Under the pieces are notes generated by a model. That model did not search any database and was not told where the DNA came from. It saw only the letters and a list, made by a program, of their open reading frames with translations. Position numbers and translations under genes: made by a program. Below are positions 28,160-36,921 of a DNA stretch of 64,000 nucleotides, in pieces; position 1 is the first letter of the stretch, and every line of letters starts with the position of its first letter. Origin of the DNA: Saccharopolyspora thermophila (GTDB taxonomy: Bacteria; Actinomycetota; Actinomycetes; Mycobacteriales; Pseudonocardiaceae); the NCBI RefSeq assembly GCF_014646075.1, contig NZ_BMMT01000011.1:124001-188000 (forward strand). The letters run 5' to 3'.

Positions 28160-29389
28160 TTACCTCGCCTCGCTGAGGAGTTCGCCCATCCGGGTCACGC
28201 CGGTGACCAGGTCCTCGTCGCCGAGGGCGTAGGACAGGCGGAAGTAGCCCGGGGTGCCGAACGCCTCGCCCGGCACGACCGCGACCTCCGCGTGCTCCAG
28301 CACGAGCTCGGCCAGCTCCACGCTGGTCTGCGGCCGCACCCCGCGGATCTCCTTGCCGAGCAGCTCCTTCACCGACGGGTAGGCGTAGAAGGCGCCCTGC
28401 GGTTCCGGGCAGCTGACGCCCGGGATCGCCGAGAGCAGCTCGACGATCTTGCGGCGGCGCCGGTCGAAGGCGGTGCGCATCTCCACCACCGCGTCCAGGG
28501 AGCCGCTGACGGCCTCCAGCGCGGCCCGCTGCGAGACGTTCGCCACGTTGGACGACAGGTGCGACTGGAGGTTCGTGGCCGCCTTGATCACGTCGGCCGG
28601 GCCGATCATCCAGCCGACCCGCCACCCGGTCATCGCGTAGGTCTTGGCCACCCCGTTGAGCACCACGCACGTGTCGGCCAGCTCCGGCACCACGGCGGGC
28701 ATCGAGACGTGCTGCGCGTCGCCGTAGACCAGGTGCTCGTAGATCTCGTCGGTGATCACCCAGATGCCGTGCTCGACCGCCCACCGGCCGATCGCCTCGA
28801 CCTGCTCCGGCGGATAGATCGCGCCGGTCGGATTGGACGGCGAGTTGAACAGCAGCACCTTGGTGCGCGGCGTCCGCGCGGCCTCCAGCTGCTCGACGGA
28901 CACCAGGTACCCGGTCGACTCGTCGGCCGGCACCACCACCGGAACACCACCCGGGAGGGTGATCGCCTCCGGGTAGGTGGTCCAGTACGGCGCGGGCAGC
29001 AGGACCTCGTCGCCCGGGTCGATCAGGGTCTGGAACGCCTGGTAGACGGCCTGCTTGCCGCCGTTGGTGACCAGCACCTGGCTGGGCTGGACGGTGTAGG
29101 CGGAGTCGCGGAGCGTCTTCGCGGCGATGGCCTCGCGCAGCTCCGGCAGGCCCGCCGCCGGGCTGTAGCGGTGGTTCTTCGGGTCGGCGCAGGCGGCAAC
29201 GGCGGCGTCCACGATGGGCTGCGGCGTCGGGAAGTCCGGCTCGCCGGCGCCGAAGCCGATCACCGGCCGCCCGGCGGCCTTGAGCGCCTTCGCCTTGGCG
29301 TCGACGGCGAGCGTGGCGGATTCGCTGATCCCGCCGATCCGCGCGGACACCCGCGCCCTGGTCTGCTGGTCTGTCTCAGGTGCGGCCAT
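28160..29389 (-). CDS. aspC: Class I aminotransferase, aspartate aminotransferase type
   Basis: A 409-residue PLP enzyme (aspartate:2-oxoglutarate transaminase by similarity). Landmarks: [53 protein letters not shown] (Asn that binds PLP), [13 protein letters not shown], the PLP lysine in [17 protein letters not shown], and [12 protein letters not shown] with the substrate Arg. The start is the ATG at 29389 with AGGA 8 bp upstream; the frame runs about 75 codons further without family similarity. It lies on the minus strand inside the had-sec block, where mycobacteria have hadC. Confidence 0.92.
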   Translation of the reverse strand: MAAPETDQQTRARVSARIGGISESATLAVDAKAKALKAAGRPVIGFGAGEPDFPTPQPIVDAAVAACADPKNHRYSPAAGLPELREAIAAKTLRDSAYTVQPSQVLVTNGGKQAVYQAFQTLIDPGDEVLLPAPYWTTYPEAITLPGGVPVVVPADESTGYLVSVEQLEAARTPRTKVLLFNSPSNPTGAIYPPEQVEAIGRWAVEHGIWVITDEIYEHLVYGDAQHVSMPAVVPELADTCVVLNGVAKTYAMTGWRVGWMIGPADVIKAATNLQSHLSSNVANVSQRAALEAVSGSLDAVVEMRTAFDRRRRKIVELLSAIPGVSCPEPQGAFYAYPSVKELLGKEIRGVRPQTSVELAELVLEHAEVAVVPGEAFGTPGYFRLSYALGDEDLVTGVTRMGELLSEAR

Positions 29390-29502
29390 GTAGTGCATCC
29401 TGGCAGATGCAGCGTGTCCTCGAACACGCTCCCCACCTGCGGTGGAGTTGTTCATGACCGAGACACGGGGGGTGCGGTGCGAGCCCGCGCGGCGACGTGC
29501 CG

Positions 29503-29508
29503 TACACT
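29503..29508 (+). promoter_or_regulatory. -10 element upstream of tRNA-Trp
   Basis: TACACT at 29503-29508 is a good -10 about 90 bp before tRNA-Trp, with no convincing -35 beside it. It could drive the tRNA-Trp-secE-nusG transcript. Confidence 0.35.
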
Positions 29509-29599
29509 TTCGGACCTGGGATGCCCGAACACCGTGGAACCCCGGTTCCATGGCGGGTTCGCGGTGTCCCGAAACTGCGGTCGGGCTCCAGGGCCGCGA

Positions 29600-29672
<73 letters not shown>

Positions 29673-29702
29673 CGTCGATGCGACGGTGAGCGGAGGATGG
29701 GC

Positions 29703-30104
29703 GTGAGCGAGGACCGCGAGCAGGAGCAGGACGGAGCGCGCGACAACGCCGCTCGTCCGTCCCGCGCTGCAGCGCGGCGCGAGCACCGTGCCTCCGCCCG
29801 TCCGACCGGCCGCAGGGGCCGGTCCGGCGAGTCGGGTTCCGGCTCGGCGCGCACAACTGAGTCGAAGGGTCGGCCGACTCCATCGCGGGACGGTCGGCAG
29901 GGTCGGGTATCGCTGTTCCGGAAGATCGGACGCTTCCTGCGCGAGGTCGTTGCCGAACTGCGCAAGGTCATCTGGCCGACGCGCAGGTCGCTGGCGACCT
30001 ACACGCTCGTGGTGCTGGTGTTCGTCAGCGTCATGGTGGCGTTCGTGGCCGGCGTGGACGTGCTCTTCGCCAAGGGTGTGGGCTGGCTGTTCGGCTCCGG
30101 CTGA
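29703..30104 (+). CDS. secE: Preprotein translocase subunit SecE
   Basis: A 133-residue SecE of the SecYEG channel. The C-terminal ~60 residues hold the family core [18 protein letters not shown] and one membrane helix ([20 protein letters not shown]). The first ~70 residues are a basic, Ser/Arg-rich, apparently disordered extension, as in other actinobacterial SecE. GTG 29703 is chosen because GGAGG at 29692-29696 is 6 bp away; ATG 29697 is too close to it. Upstream of nusG in the usual order. Confidence 0.94.
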   Translation: MSEDREQEQDGARDNAARPSRAAARREHRASARPTGRRGRSGESGSGSARTTESKGRPTPSRDGRQGRVSLFRKIGRFLREVVAELRKVIWPTRRSLATYTLVVLVFVSVMVAFVAGVDVLFAKGVGWLFGSG

Positions 30105-30184
30105 ACATCCGCGGCCCCGCACCAGGTGTGCCGGCGGCGGAGCAGACGACCCGGCACAACGCACGAGAGGAAGCGAGACCGACT

Positions 30185-31006
30185 GTGACCTCCCACGAGG
30201 GTCAGGAATCCACCGGCCTCACCGACGAGCAGGTGCAGCCCGAGACCGAGCAGGCCGAGGCGACCGCGGGTTCGGTCGACGCAGTCGATTCCGCGGACGG
30301 CGCCGACTCCGGCGAGGACACCGGTACGACCGACCAGAACGAGGCGGCCGAAGCCGCCGACACCGACAACGAGCAGGCCGAGGCGGAGGACGCCGAGCCG
30401 GACCCGGTCGAGGAGCTGCGTGCCGCGCTGCTCCGGGCGCCCGGTGAGTGGTACGTCGTCCACTCCTACGCGGGCTACGAGAACAAGGTCAAGACCAATC
30501 TCGAGACGCGTGCCCAGACCCTCGACGTCGAGGACTACATCTTCCAGGTCGAGGTGCCGACCGAAGAGGTCACCGAGATCAAGAACGGCCAGCGCAAGCT
30601 GGTGCAGCGCAAGGTGCTGCCCGGCTACATCCTGGTCCGGATGGAGCTCAACGACGCCTCCTGGAGCGCGGTGCGCAACACGCCGGGCGTCACCGGCTTC
30701 GTCGGCGCCACCTCCAAGCCGTCGCCGCTGAGCATCGACGAGGTGCTGAAGTTCCTGGCGCCGCAGGTGCAGGAGAAGAAGGCCGAGGCGGGCAAGAAGG
30801 CCGCCAGCTCGGCCGCCGCGAAGCCTGCGGTGGAGGTCGACTTCGAGGTGGGCGAGTCCGTCACCGTCATGGACGGGCCGTTCGCGACGCTGCCCGCGAC
30901 CATCAGCGAGGTCAACCCGGACGCCCAGAAGCTCAAGGTGCTGGTGTCGATCTTCGGCCGCGAAACGCCGGTTGAGCTGTCGTTCAACCAGGTTTCCAAG
31001 ATCTGA
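30185..31006 (+). CDS. nusG: Transcription termination/antitermination factor NusG
   Basis: A 273-residue NusG. About 80 acidic residues at the N-terminus (many Glu/Asp/Ala) precede the NGN domain, [20 protein letters not shown] to [18 protein letters not shown], which binds RNA polymerase. A linker ([20 protein letters not shown]) leads to the C-terminal KOW domain [19 protein letters not shown], which contacts Rho or ribosomal S10. GTG 30185 follows GAGAGGAAG. The N-terminal extension is typical of actinobacteria. Confidence 0.95.
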   Translation: MTSHEGQESTGLTDEQVQPETEQAEATAGSVDAVDSADGADSGEDTGTTDQNEAAEAADTDNEQAEAEDAEPDPVEELRAALLRAPGEWYVVHSYAGYENKVKTNLETRAQTLDVEDYIFQVEVPTEEVTEIKNGQRKLVQRKVLPGYILVRMELNDASWSAVRNTPGVTGFVGATSKPSPLSIDEVLKFLAPQVQEKKAEAGKKAASSAAAKPAVEVDFEVGESVTVMDGPFATLPATISEVNPDAQKLKVLVSIFGRETPVELSFNQVSKI

Positions 31007-31163
31007 CCGCCCTCCCGCCTCGGGAGCGCGTCGGCTGCGCGCGGATCTGGCAGGAGCCGCGCGCAGGAGCGGGCGATGCCACCGTTTGTCGTGGTCTCGC
31101 CAGATTCGGTCCCGCCAGCAGGCGGGGCCGGGCAACCGGATAGCGAAGACACAGGAAGCAAAC

Positions 31164-31598
31164 ATGCCGCCCAAGAAGAAGAAGCTGGCAGCGATCATCA
31201 AGCTGCAGATCCAGGCGGGCCAGGCCAACCCGGCTCCGCCGGTCGGTCCGGCGCTGGGTCAGCACGGCGTCAACATCATGGAGTTCTGCAAGGCATACAA
31301 CGCCGCCACGGAGAGCCAGCGCGGCAACGTGGTGCCGGTCGAGATCTCCGTGTACGAGGACCGCTCCTTCGACTTCAAGTTGAAGACCCCGCCGGCCGCG
31401 AAGCTGCTGCTCAAGGCCGCCGGTGTGCAGAAGGGCAGCGGCGAGCCGCACAAGACCAAGGTCGGCAAGGTCTCCATGGACCAGGTCCGCGAGATCGCGC
31501 AGACCAAGATGGCCGACCTCAACGCCAACGACATCGACCAGGCCGCCAAGATCATCGCCGGTACCGCCCGGTCGATGGGCCTGACCGTCGAGGGCTGA
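31164..31598 (+). CDS. rplK: 50S ribosomal protein L11
   Basis: A 144-residue L11. The N-terminal domain includes [20 protein letters not shown] and the proline-rich hinge, and the 23S-binding C-terminal domain contains [15 protein letters not shown]. In the L11-L1 order with rplA 90 bp downstream. ATG 31164 follows CAGGAAG. The 157-bp spacer after nusG contains a short stem (CCCGCC/GGCGGG at ~31112-31127) but no T-run. Confidence 0.97.
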   Translation: MPPKKKKLAAIIKLQIQAGQANPAPPVGPALGQHGVNIMEFCKAYNAATESQRGNVVPVEISVYEDRSFDFKLKTPPAAKLLLKAAGVQKGSGEPHKTKVGKVSMDQVREIAQTKMADLNANDIDQAAKIIAGTARSMGLTVEG

Positions 31599-31688
31599 CC
31601 GCGCGCGGCCGAGCCGCGACGCACCGTGGGAGGGCTCCAGCGCAGCCCGACCAACCACAACTGATCCACCTGACGAACAGGGACAGAC

Positions 31689-32399
31689 ATGGCAAAGCGC
31701 AGCAAGGCATACCAGCAGGCGGCCGAGCTGATCGACCGGACGCGGCTGTACGCGCCGGCGGAAGCCGCCGAGCTGGCCAAGAAGACCGCCAAGGTCAAGA
31801 TGGACGCCACCGTCGAGGTGGCCATGCGGTTGGGCGTCGACCCCCGCAAGGCAGACCAGATGGTCCGCGGCACCGTGAACCTGCCGCACGGCACTGGTAA
31901 GACTGCCCGCGTCATCGTGTTCGCCGTCGGCGACAAGGCCAGCGAGGCCGAGGCCGCCGGAGCGGACGCGGTGGGTTCCGAGGACCTGATCGAGCGCATT
32001 CAGGGCGGCTGGCTCGATTTCGACGCGGCGATCGCCACCCCGGACCAGATGGCCAAGGTCGGCAAGATCGCGCGGATCCTCGGTCCGCGCGGCCTGATGC
32101 CGAACCCGAAGACCGGCACCGTCACCCCGAACGTCGCCAAGGCGGTCGCGGACATCAAGGGCGGTAAGATCAACTTCAAGATCGACAAGCAGGCCAACCT
32201 GCACATCGTCATCGGCAAGGTGTCGTTCGACACCGACAAGCTGGTGGAGAACTACGCGGCGGCCCTGGACGAGATCCTGCGTGCCAAGCCGGCGGCGTCG
32301 AAGGGCAAGTACCTGAAGAAGGTCACCTTCACCACCACGATGGGCCCGGGCATCCCGGTGGACCCGAACATCACCAGCGGGCTGCGGGCCTCCGCCTGA
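31689..32399 (+). CDS. rplA: 50S ribosomal protein L1
   Basis: A 236-residue L1, which binds the mobile L1 stalk of 23S rRNA and in many bacteria also represses its own L11-L1 operon. Core motifs: [53 protein letters not shown] segment and the C-terminal [16 protein letters not shown] 31689 follows CAGGGACAG. A strong terminator ends the unit. Confidence 0.97.
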   Translation: MAKRSKAYQQAAELIDRTRLYAPAEAAELAKKTAKVKMDATVEVAMRLGVDPRKADQMVRGTVNLPHGTGKTARVIVFAVGDKASEAEAAGADAVGSEDLIERIQGGWLDFDAAIATPDQMAKVGKIARILGPRGLMPNPKTGTVTPNVAKAVADIKGGKINFKIDKQANLHIVIGKVSFDTDKLVENYAAALDEILRAKPAASKGKYLKKVTFTTTMGPGIPVDPNITSGLRASA

Positions 32400-32418
32400 C
32401 GGGGCTTTCACCACTCGC

Positions 32419-32461
32419 CACGAGGGCGGGCCGACCCCAGTGGTCGGGCCCGCCCTTCGTG
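32419..32461 (+). terminator. Terminator after rplA
   Basis: CACGAGGGCGGGCCGACC (32419-32436) pairs with GGTCGGGCCCGCCCTTCGTG (32442-32461) with two single-base bulges and a 5-nt loop, beginning 19 bp after the rplA stop. A very stable hairpin; the pairing includes most of both arms. Confidence 0.7.
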
Positions 32462-32553
32462 CGTTCTGCGGCACCAGCCGTCAGCGCGAACCCCCACCAA
32501 GAAACGAGCGCCCAGGTTTAAAGCATCGAACCTGGAAACCTGCGTCGGTCGGG

Positions 32554-33399
32554 TCAGCTGCAGCTGGAGGTGCGGAAGCCGTAGCCGGTGATGGCCCAGC
32601 CGCCGTCGGGTTGGCGGGTGAGCTTGAAGGTGCCCAGCTGCGGGCCGCCCGCGACCTGCACCCGGCAGTGCAGCACCAGGACCTGGGGTTGGCTCAGGTC
32701 GCCGTACACCGCGTTCTCGCCCAACCTCGGGTTCGCGTAGGCGTTGCGATCGGTGATCCGGGCGTGCAGCTGCTGGGCGGCGGTGGCGCAGTCCGGGGCC
32801 TGGTGCGCGGCCGCGAAGTAGCTGCGGCCGGCGGTGTCGAAGTAGGCGCACGCGGCTGCCGGATCGTCCCCGCGGAGCAGGTTGTAGACGTCGAGTACCG
32901 CGTCCTGCGGAGTCGTCGCCTTCATCGGCGTCGCGTCGAGGGCACCCGTGCCGGTGCCGGTGCCGCCGGAGCCGCCGCTGCCGCCGAAGAAGCTGTTGAC
33001 CAGGGCGTTGAACAGGTACATCGCCAGCAGGACGGCGAACAGGAGGTAGATGAGGCGACGGACCAGCTTGTAGCGCAGCAGGCCGAGAGCTCGTTTCCAG
33101 GCCGGCTTCTTCGGGGCCGGGGCCGGTGGGGCCGGGGCCGGTGGGGGAGAGGCCGCGACGTTGCCGCCGCCCTGCGCCCGCTGCCATTCCTTGAACCGCT
33201 GGAACTCCAGGAACTGCTGGTACTGGCGGTACTCCTCGTCGTCAGCGGTCGGCCGGGGGGCCGCCGCGGTCACCTCGCTGCTGACCACCTCGGCGTCGAC
33301 GACGTCTCGGTTCGCGGGCAGGTTCGGTTCGGCCTCCGCGTCGCGGCGGCGCTGCCCGCCGTGCTCGGGCGACTCCTCATGATCGGCCACGTCCCACAT
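32554..33399 (-). CDS. Single-pass membrane protein with extracytoplasmic NTF2-like region, unknown function
   Basis: A 281-residue protein. The N-terminal ~130 residues are cytoplasmic and charged (EEYRQYQQFLEFQRFKEW, then a Pro/Ala linker). One membrane helix follows (LVRRLIYLLFAVLLAMYLF), then a Gly/Ser/Thr linker and a C-terminal domain of ~130 residues with TPQDAVLDVYNLLRGDDPAAACAYF and GGWAITGYGF, reminiscent of Mce-associated or NTF2-like lipoprotein domains. Two cysteines late in the protein could pair. It diverges from the rplJ leader. The start is uncertain: ATG 33399 or GTG 33426. No named gene recognised. Confidence 0.7.
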   Translation of the reverse strand: MWDVADHEESPEHGGQRRRDAEAEPNLPANRDVVDAEVVSSEVTAAAPRPTADDEEYRQYQQFLEFQRFKEWQRAQGGGNVAASPPPAPAPPAPAPKKPAWKRALGLLRYKLVRRLIYLLFAVLLAMYLFNALVNSFFGGSGGSGGTGTGTGALDATPMKATTPQDAVLDVYNLLRGDDPAAACAYFDTAGRSYFAAAHQAPDCATAAQQLHARITDRNAYANPRLGENAVYGDLSQPQVLVLHCRVQVAGGPQLGTFKLTRQPDGGWAITGYGFRTSSCS

Positions 33400-33482
33400 G
33401 ATGCCCGCCCGTACCAGCGGGGTCACGAGGGATGATCCGGCCGGAATCCGGGGGGCGCTGGAACGCGCTGGACGGCGTCGCG

Positions 33483-33600
33483 TACGCTGAATGAGGTTCC
33501 ACCCAAGACCGCTGGTCTTCTCCGCGTCCGCGAGGGCCCGGAGAACTAAGGTCCCGTGAGATGCGGGCGGCCCGCGCAGGAGGGACGAGGCAGTTCGTGC
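33483..33600 (+). promoter_or_regulatory. L10-type ribosomal protein leader upstream of rplJ
   Basis: A TACGCT at 33483-33488 may be the -10. The RNA from about 33495 contains CCAAGACCGCTGGTC, a later AACTAAGGTCCCGTGAGATG and a GC-rich stem ending GCAGGAGGGACGAGG. This layout resembles the conserved L10 leader, in which the L10-(L12)n complex binds to repress rplJL. The identification is by pattern; covariance scoring was not possible. Confidence 0.5.
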
Positions 33601-33624
33601 GTGCTCAGCGCGCCCATGATCTTC

Positions 33625-33657
33625 ACGCCCCGTGCTTGCTGCGCCGGGGCGTTTTGT
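33625..33657 (+). terminator. Intrinsic terminator/attenuator inside the rplJL leader
   Basis: ACGCCCCG (33625-33632) pairs with CGGGGCGT (33645-33652), with a 12-nt loop, and is followed directly by TTTGT, so that the run reads GTTTTGT. It lies ahead of rplJ rather than after a gene, 54 bp before its ATG, so it would cut the leader transcript short unless read through. Confidence 0.55.
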
Positions 33658-33710
33658 CGTCTCAGGACCGACTGGATGCGGCTCTCAGTCGGAGATAGAG
33701 AGGAGGCGAC

Positions 33711-34238
33711 ATGGCGAAGCCCGACAAGGTCGATGCGGTCACCGAGCTCGCGGATCGGTTCAGCACCGCGACCGCTGCGGTCGTGACCGAGTACCGCGGG
33801 CTGTCCATGGCGCAGCTGTCCGAGCTGCGCCGTGCCCTCGGTGCGGGCACCACGTACCGTGTCGCGAAGAACACGCTGGTCAAGCGTGCTGCCGAGCAGT
33901 CGGGAGTCGAAGGGCTTGACGATCTGTTCGTCGGCCCGACCGCGATCGCCTTCGTTGAGGGCGAGCCCGTTGACGCGGCCAAGGCCCTGCGTGAGTTCGC
34001 CAAGGACAACAAGGCCCTGGTGATCAAGGGCGGGTACATGGACGGCCGTCCGCTGTCCGTGTCCGAGGTCGAGGCCATCGCCGACCTCGACTCGCGCGAG
34101 GTCACCCTCGGCAAGCTGGCCGGGGCCATGAAGGCCAAGCTGAGCCAGGCCGCCGCGCTGTTCCAGGCGCCGGCGTCCCAGGTGGCTCGACTGGCTGCTG
34201 CCCTCCAGGAGAAGAAGGGCAGCGAATCCGAGTCCTGA
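33711..34238 (+). CDS. rplJ: 50S ribosomal protein L10
   Basis: A 175-residue L10, base of the L7/L12 stalk. Motifs: [34 protein letters not shown] and [17 protein letters not shown], with the C-terminal helix that carries the L12 dimers ([22 protein letters not shown] region). ATG 33711 follows GAGAGGAGG. Coupled in order with rplL 86 bp downstream. Its leader looks autoregulated. Confidence 0.97.
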   Translation: MAKPDKVDAVTELADRFSTATAAVVTEYRGLSMAQLSELRRALGAGTTYRVAKNTLVKRAAEQSGVEGLDDLFVGPTAIAFVEGEPVDAAKALREFAKDNKALVIKGGYMDGRPLSVSEVEAIADLDSREVTLGKLAGAMKAKLSQAAALFQAPASQVARLAAALQEKKGSESES

Positions 34239-34324
34239 GTCCGCGCGGATTCGGAATTCGGTCGCAGGAACTCCCCTCCCGGACGCCTGCCGGGTCCGGG
34301 TACTGAACGGAAAGGAACGCCGCC

Positions 34325-34711
34325 GTGGCGAAGCTGAGCAACGAAGAGCTGCTGGAAGTCTTCAAGGAGATGACCCTCCTGGAGCTGTCGGAGTTCGTGA
34401 AGCAGTTCGAGGAGACCTTCGACGTCACCGCCGCCGCCCCGGTTGCCGCCGTGGCCGCCCCGGCTGCCGGTGCCGCCGCCCCGGCCGCCGAGGAGCAGGA
34501 CGAGTTCGACGTCGTCCTGGACAGCGCCGGTGACAAGAAGATCCAGGTCATCAAGGTCGTCCGCGAGCTGGTCTCCGGGCTGGGCCTGAAGGAGGCCAAG
34601 GAGCTGGTCGAGGGCGCTCCGAAGGTCGTCCTGGAGAAGGTCGACAAGGAGAAGGCCAACGAGGCCAAGGGCAAGCTGGAGGACGCCGGCGCCAAGGTCA
34701 CCCTCAAGTGA
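34325..34711 (+). CDS. rplL: 50S ribosomal protein L7/L12
   Basis: A 128-residue stalk protein that recruits translation factors. It has an N-terminal dimerisation domain ([20 protein letters not shown]), an Ala/Pro hinge, and the C-terminal factor-binding domain [20 protein letters not shown] and [19 protein letters not shown] 34325 follows GGAAAGGAA. A strong terminator 19 bp downstream ends the ribosomal unit, so rpoBC is not in this transcript unlike the E. coli order. Confidence 0.97.
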   Translation: MAKLSNEELLEVFKEMTLLELSEFVKQFEETFDVTAAAPVAAVAAPAAGAAAPAAEEQDEFDVVLDSAGDKKIQVIKVVRELVSGLGLKEAKELVEGAPKVVLEKVDKEKANEAKGKLEDAGAKVTLK

Positions 34712-34730
34712 GCTCCTGACTCACCGTCAC

Positions 34731-34764
34731 AGGGCGGGCACCCGCGGTCGCGGGAGCCCGCCCT
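34731..34764 (+). terminator. Intrinsic terminator after rplL
   Basis: AGGGCGGGCACCCGC (34731-34745) pairs with GCGGGAGCCCGCCCT (34750-34764) with one mismatch and a 4-nt loop, followed by TTGTGTTG. It closes the rplJL transcript before the mce operon. Confidence 0.8.
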
Positions 34765-34863
34765 TTGTGTTGCGCGGAAAAGGGAAATGCTTCTTCCGGA
34801 CAAATCTGGTGGCCCCGAAATCCCCAGTGAACTGGTGAGTAACCGCGACGCGACGGGCTCGTT

Positions 34864-34909
34864 GCACAGGTGTGACGCCGCTGACCTTCGTTAGGCGCGT
34901 CACATGTGC
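34864..34909 (+). promoter_or_regulatory. Imperfect inverted repeat upstream of the mce operon
   Basis: GCACAGGTGTGACGC (34864-34878) is nearly the reverse complement of GCGTCACATGTGC (34897-34909), differing by a 2-nt gap, around an 18-nt centre. It lies 60 bp before the ATPase start, within the space where the operon promoter must be, and may be an operator or a hairpin. No regulator can be assigned. Confidence 0.35.
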
Positions 34910-34968
34910 CAGAGTGCCTTCCCGGGGTGCGCCCCCGGCAGGTGAGACCCACGAACGCGGAGGTTCGG

Positions 34969-36129
34969 ATGGGCGTCGAGGTGGTCGTCGACGGGCTGTC
35001 GAAGTCCTTCGGCGCGCAGACCATCTGGCGGGATGTCACCCTGACGCTTCCGCCCGGCGAGATCAGCGTGCTGCTGGGACCGTCGGGCACCGGCAAGTCG
35101 GTGTTCCTCAAGTCGCTGGTGGGGCTGCTCAAGCCCGAGCAGGGCAGGGTCGTGATCAACGGCGTGGACATCTGCACCTGTTCGGAGCGCCAGCTCTACG
35201 AGATCCGCAAGCTGTTCGGCGTGCTGTTCCAGGACGGCGCGCTGTTCGGTTCGATGAATCTCTTTGACAACATCGCGTTCCCGCTTCGCGAGCACACCCG
35301 CAAGAGCGAGTCGCAGATCCGCGAGATTGTGCTCGAGAAGATGGAGATGGTCGGTCTCCTCGGCGCGGAGGAGAAACTGCCCGGTGAGATTTCCGGCGGT
35401 ATGCGCAAGCGGGCCGGACTGGCCCGCGCGCTGGTGCTGGACCCCGAGATCATTCTGTTCGACGAACCGGATTCCGGTCTCGATCCGGTGCGCACGGCGT
35501 ATCTGAACCAGTTGATCGTCGATCTCAATGCGCAGATCGACGCGACTTTCCTGATCGTCACGCACGACATCAACACGGCGCGGACGGTGCCGGACAACAT
35601 CGGCATGCTGTTCCGCCGCAACCTGGTGATGTTCGGGCCGCGGGAGGTGCTGCTGACCTCGACCGAGCCGGTGGTGGAGCAGTTCCTCAACGGCCGCCGC
35701 CAGGGGCCGATCGGCATGAGCGAGGAGAAGGACGCCGCGCAGGCCGCCGCCGAGCTCGCGCAGCTGCGCGACCACGAGGTGGGCGTGCCGCAGATCGTGC
35801 CGCAGCTGGACGTGTCACCGGGGTTGCCGGAGCGGGCCGCGGTGCGGCGGCGCAAGGACCGCGTGCTGCGCTCGCTGCGGAACCTGGCCCCGGCCGCGCA
35901 GCGGGAGATCCTCAAGACGCTGACGCCCGACGAGCTGGCGTTGTACGGCTTCGCCGCCCCGGCCACCGGGGCGTGGCCCACCGAGCCGGTGCCCCAGCGG
36001 GTTCCCGTGGCCGAGGTGCCGCCGCAGATGCGCCCGACACCGCGGCCACGTCAACCCGACCCGATCGTCGAGGAGCCCGCCGAGACGTCCCGTCGGCGGT
36101 GGTTCGGTCGCAAGCGGGGTGCGCGGTGA
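34969..36129 (+). CDS. Mce transporter ATPase (Mkl/MceG-like)
   Basis: A 386-residue ABC ATPase of the MlaF/Mkl group that powers Mce lipid importers. Walker A GPSGTGKS near residue 39, Q-loop FQDGALFGSMNLFDN, signature EISGGMRKRAGLARAL, Walker B IILFDEPDSGLDP and the switch His in VTHDI. The ~135 C-terminal residues beyond the ATPase core form the extension seen in MceG. GCGGAGG lies 5 bp before ATG 34969. In M. tuberculosis the homologue mkl (Rv0655) also sits between rplL and rpoB, but alone; here it heads a full mce operon. The stop overlaps the first permease. Confidence 0.93.
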   Translation: MGVEVVVDGLSKSFGAQTIWRDVTLTLPPGEISVLLGPSGTGKSVFLKSLVGLLKPEQGRVVINGVDICTCSERQLYEIRKLFGVLFQDGALFGSMNLFDNIAFPLREHTRKSESQIREIVLEKMEMVGLLGAEEKLPGEISGGMRKRAGLARALVLDPEIILFDEPDSGLDPVRTAYLNQLIVDLNAQIDATFLIVTHDINTARTVPDNIGMLFRRNLVMFGPREVLLTSTEPVVEQFLNGRRQGPIGMSEEKDAAQAAAELAQLRDHEVGVPQIVPQLDVSPGLPERAAVRRRKDRVLRSLRNLAPAAQREILKTLTPDELALYGFAAPATGAWPTEPVPQRVPVAEVPPQMRPTPRPRQPDPIVEEPAETSRRRWFGRKRGAR

Positions 36130-36917
36130 GCGCTCCGTCCCAGGTGCGGTTCCCGGGCGCGGCCGGGCTACGCGAGACCGGCCGCCTGTTCGCGCTGGCG
36201 CTGGACGTGGTGCGTGCGATGCCCAGCCGTCCGTTCCAGGTCCGCGAGTTCATCCAGCAGTGCTGGTTCGTCGCCAGCGTGACGATCCTGCCGACGGCGC
36301 TGGTGTCGATCCCGTTCGGCGCGGTCATCGCGTTGCAGCTGGGGTCGCTGACCCGGCAGATCGGTGCGCAGTCGTTCACCGGCGCGGCCAGCGTGCTGGC
36401 GATCATCCAGCAGGCCAGCCCCATCGTCACCGCGCTGCTGATCGCCGGGGCCGGTGGTTCGGCGATCTGCGCCGACCTGGGCTCCCGCAAGATCCGCGAC
36501 GAGATCGACGCGATGGAGGTGCTGGGCGTCTCGCCGATCCAGCGGCTGGTGGTACCGCGGGTGCTGGCCGCGATGCTGGTGGCGTTGCTGCTCAACGGCA
36601 TGGTCAGCGTGGTCGGCGTGATGGGCGGCTACACCTTCAACGTGATCATGCAGGGCGGGACGCCCGGGGCCTACATGGCGAGCTTCAACGCCCTGGCGCA
36701 GCTGCCGGATTTGTGGATCAGCGAGCTGAAGGCGCTGATCTTCGGCTTCCTGGCCGGGGTCGTCGCCGCCTACCGCGGGTTGAACCCGCCGCCGGGGCCA
36801 AAGGGCGTCGGGGACGCGGTGAACCAGTCGGTGGTGATCACCTTCCTGCTGCTGTTCGCGGCGAACTTCATCCTGACCACGCTGTACCTGCAGCTCGTGC
36901 CGCCGAAGGGGATGTGA
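36126..36917 (+). CDS. MlaE/YrbE-family permease, first of pair
   Basis: A 263-residue YrbEA-type permease. It has an amphipathic N-terminal helix (FQVREFIQQCWFVASV), five membrane helices, and the family's central signature GAGGSAICADLGSRKIRDEIDAMEVLGVSPIQRLVVPRVLA-type region, here split around residues 115-150. With its partner it forms the membrane core that works with the ATPase and Mce proteins to import lipids. GTG 36126 overlaps the ATPase stop. Name left open because the numbering of this mce locus relative to others is unknown. Confidence 0.93.
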   Translation: MSAPSQVRFPGAAGLRETGRLFALALDVVRAMPSRPFQVREFIQQCWFVASVTILPTALVSIPFGAVIALQLGSLTRQIGAQSFTGAASVLAIIQQASPIVTALLIAGAGGSAICADLGSRKIRDEIDAMEVLGVSPIQRLVVPRVLAAMLVALLLNGMVSVVGVMGGYTFNVIMQGGTPGAYMASFNALAQLPDLWISELKALIFGFLAGVVAAYRGLNPPPGPKGVGDAVNQSVVITFLLLFAANFILTTLYLQLVPPKGM

Positions 36918-36921
36918 CGAC

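Noticed and set aside
34765..34968. A possible small gene between rplL and the mce ATPase
   Set aside because: No open frame with a ribosome-binding site or protein-like sequence; it is better explained as terminator plus promoter region.
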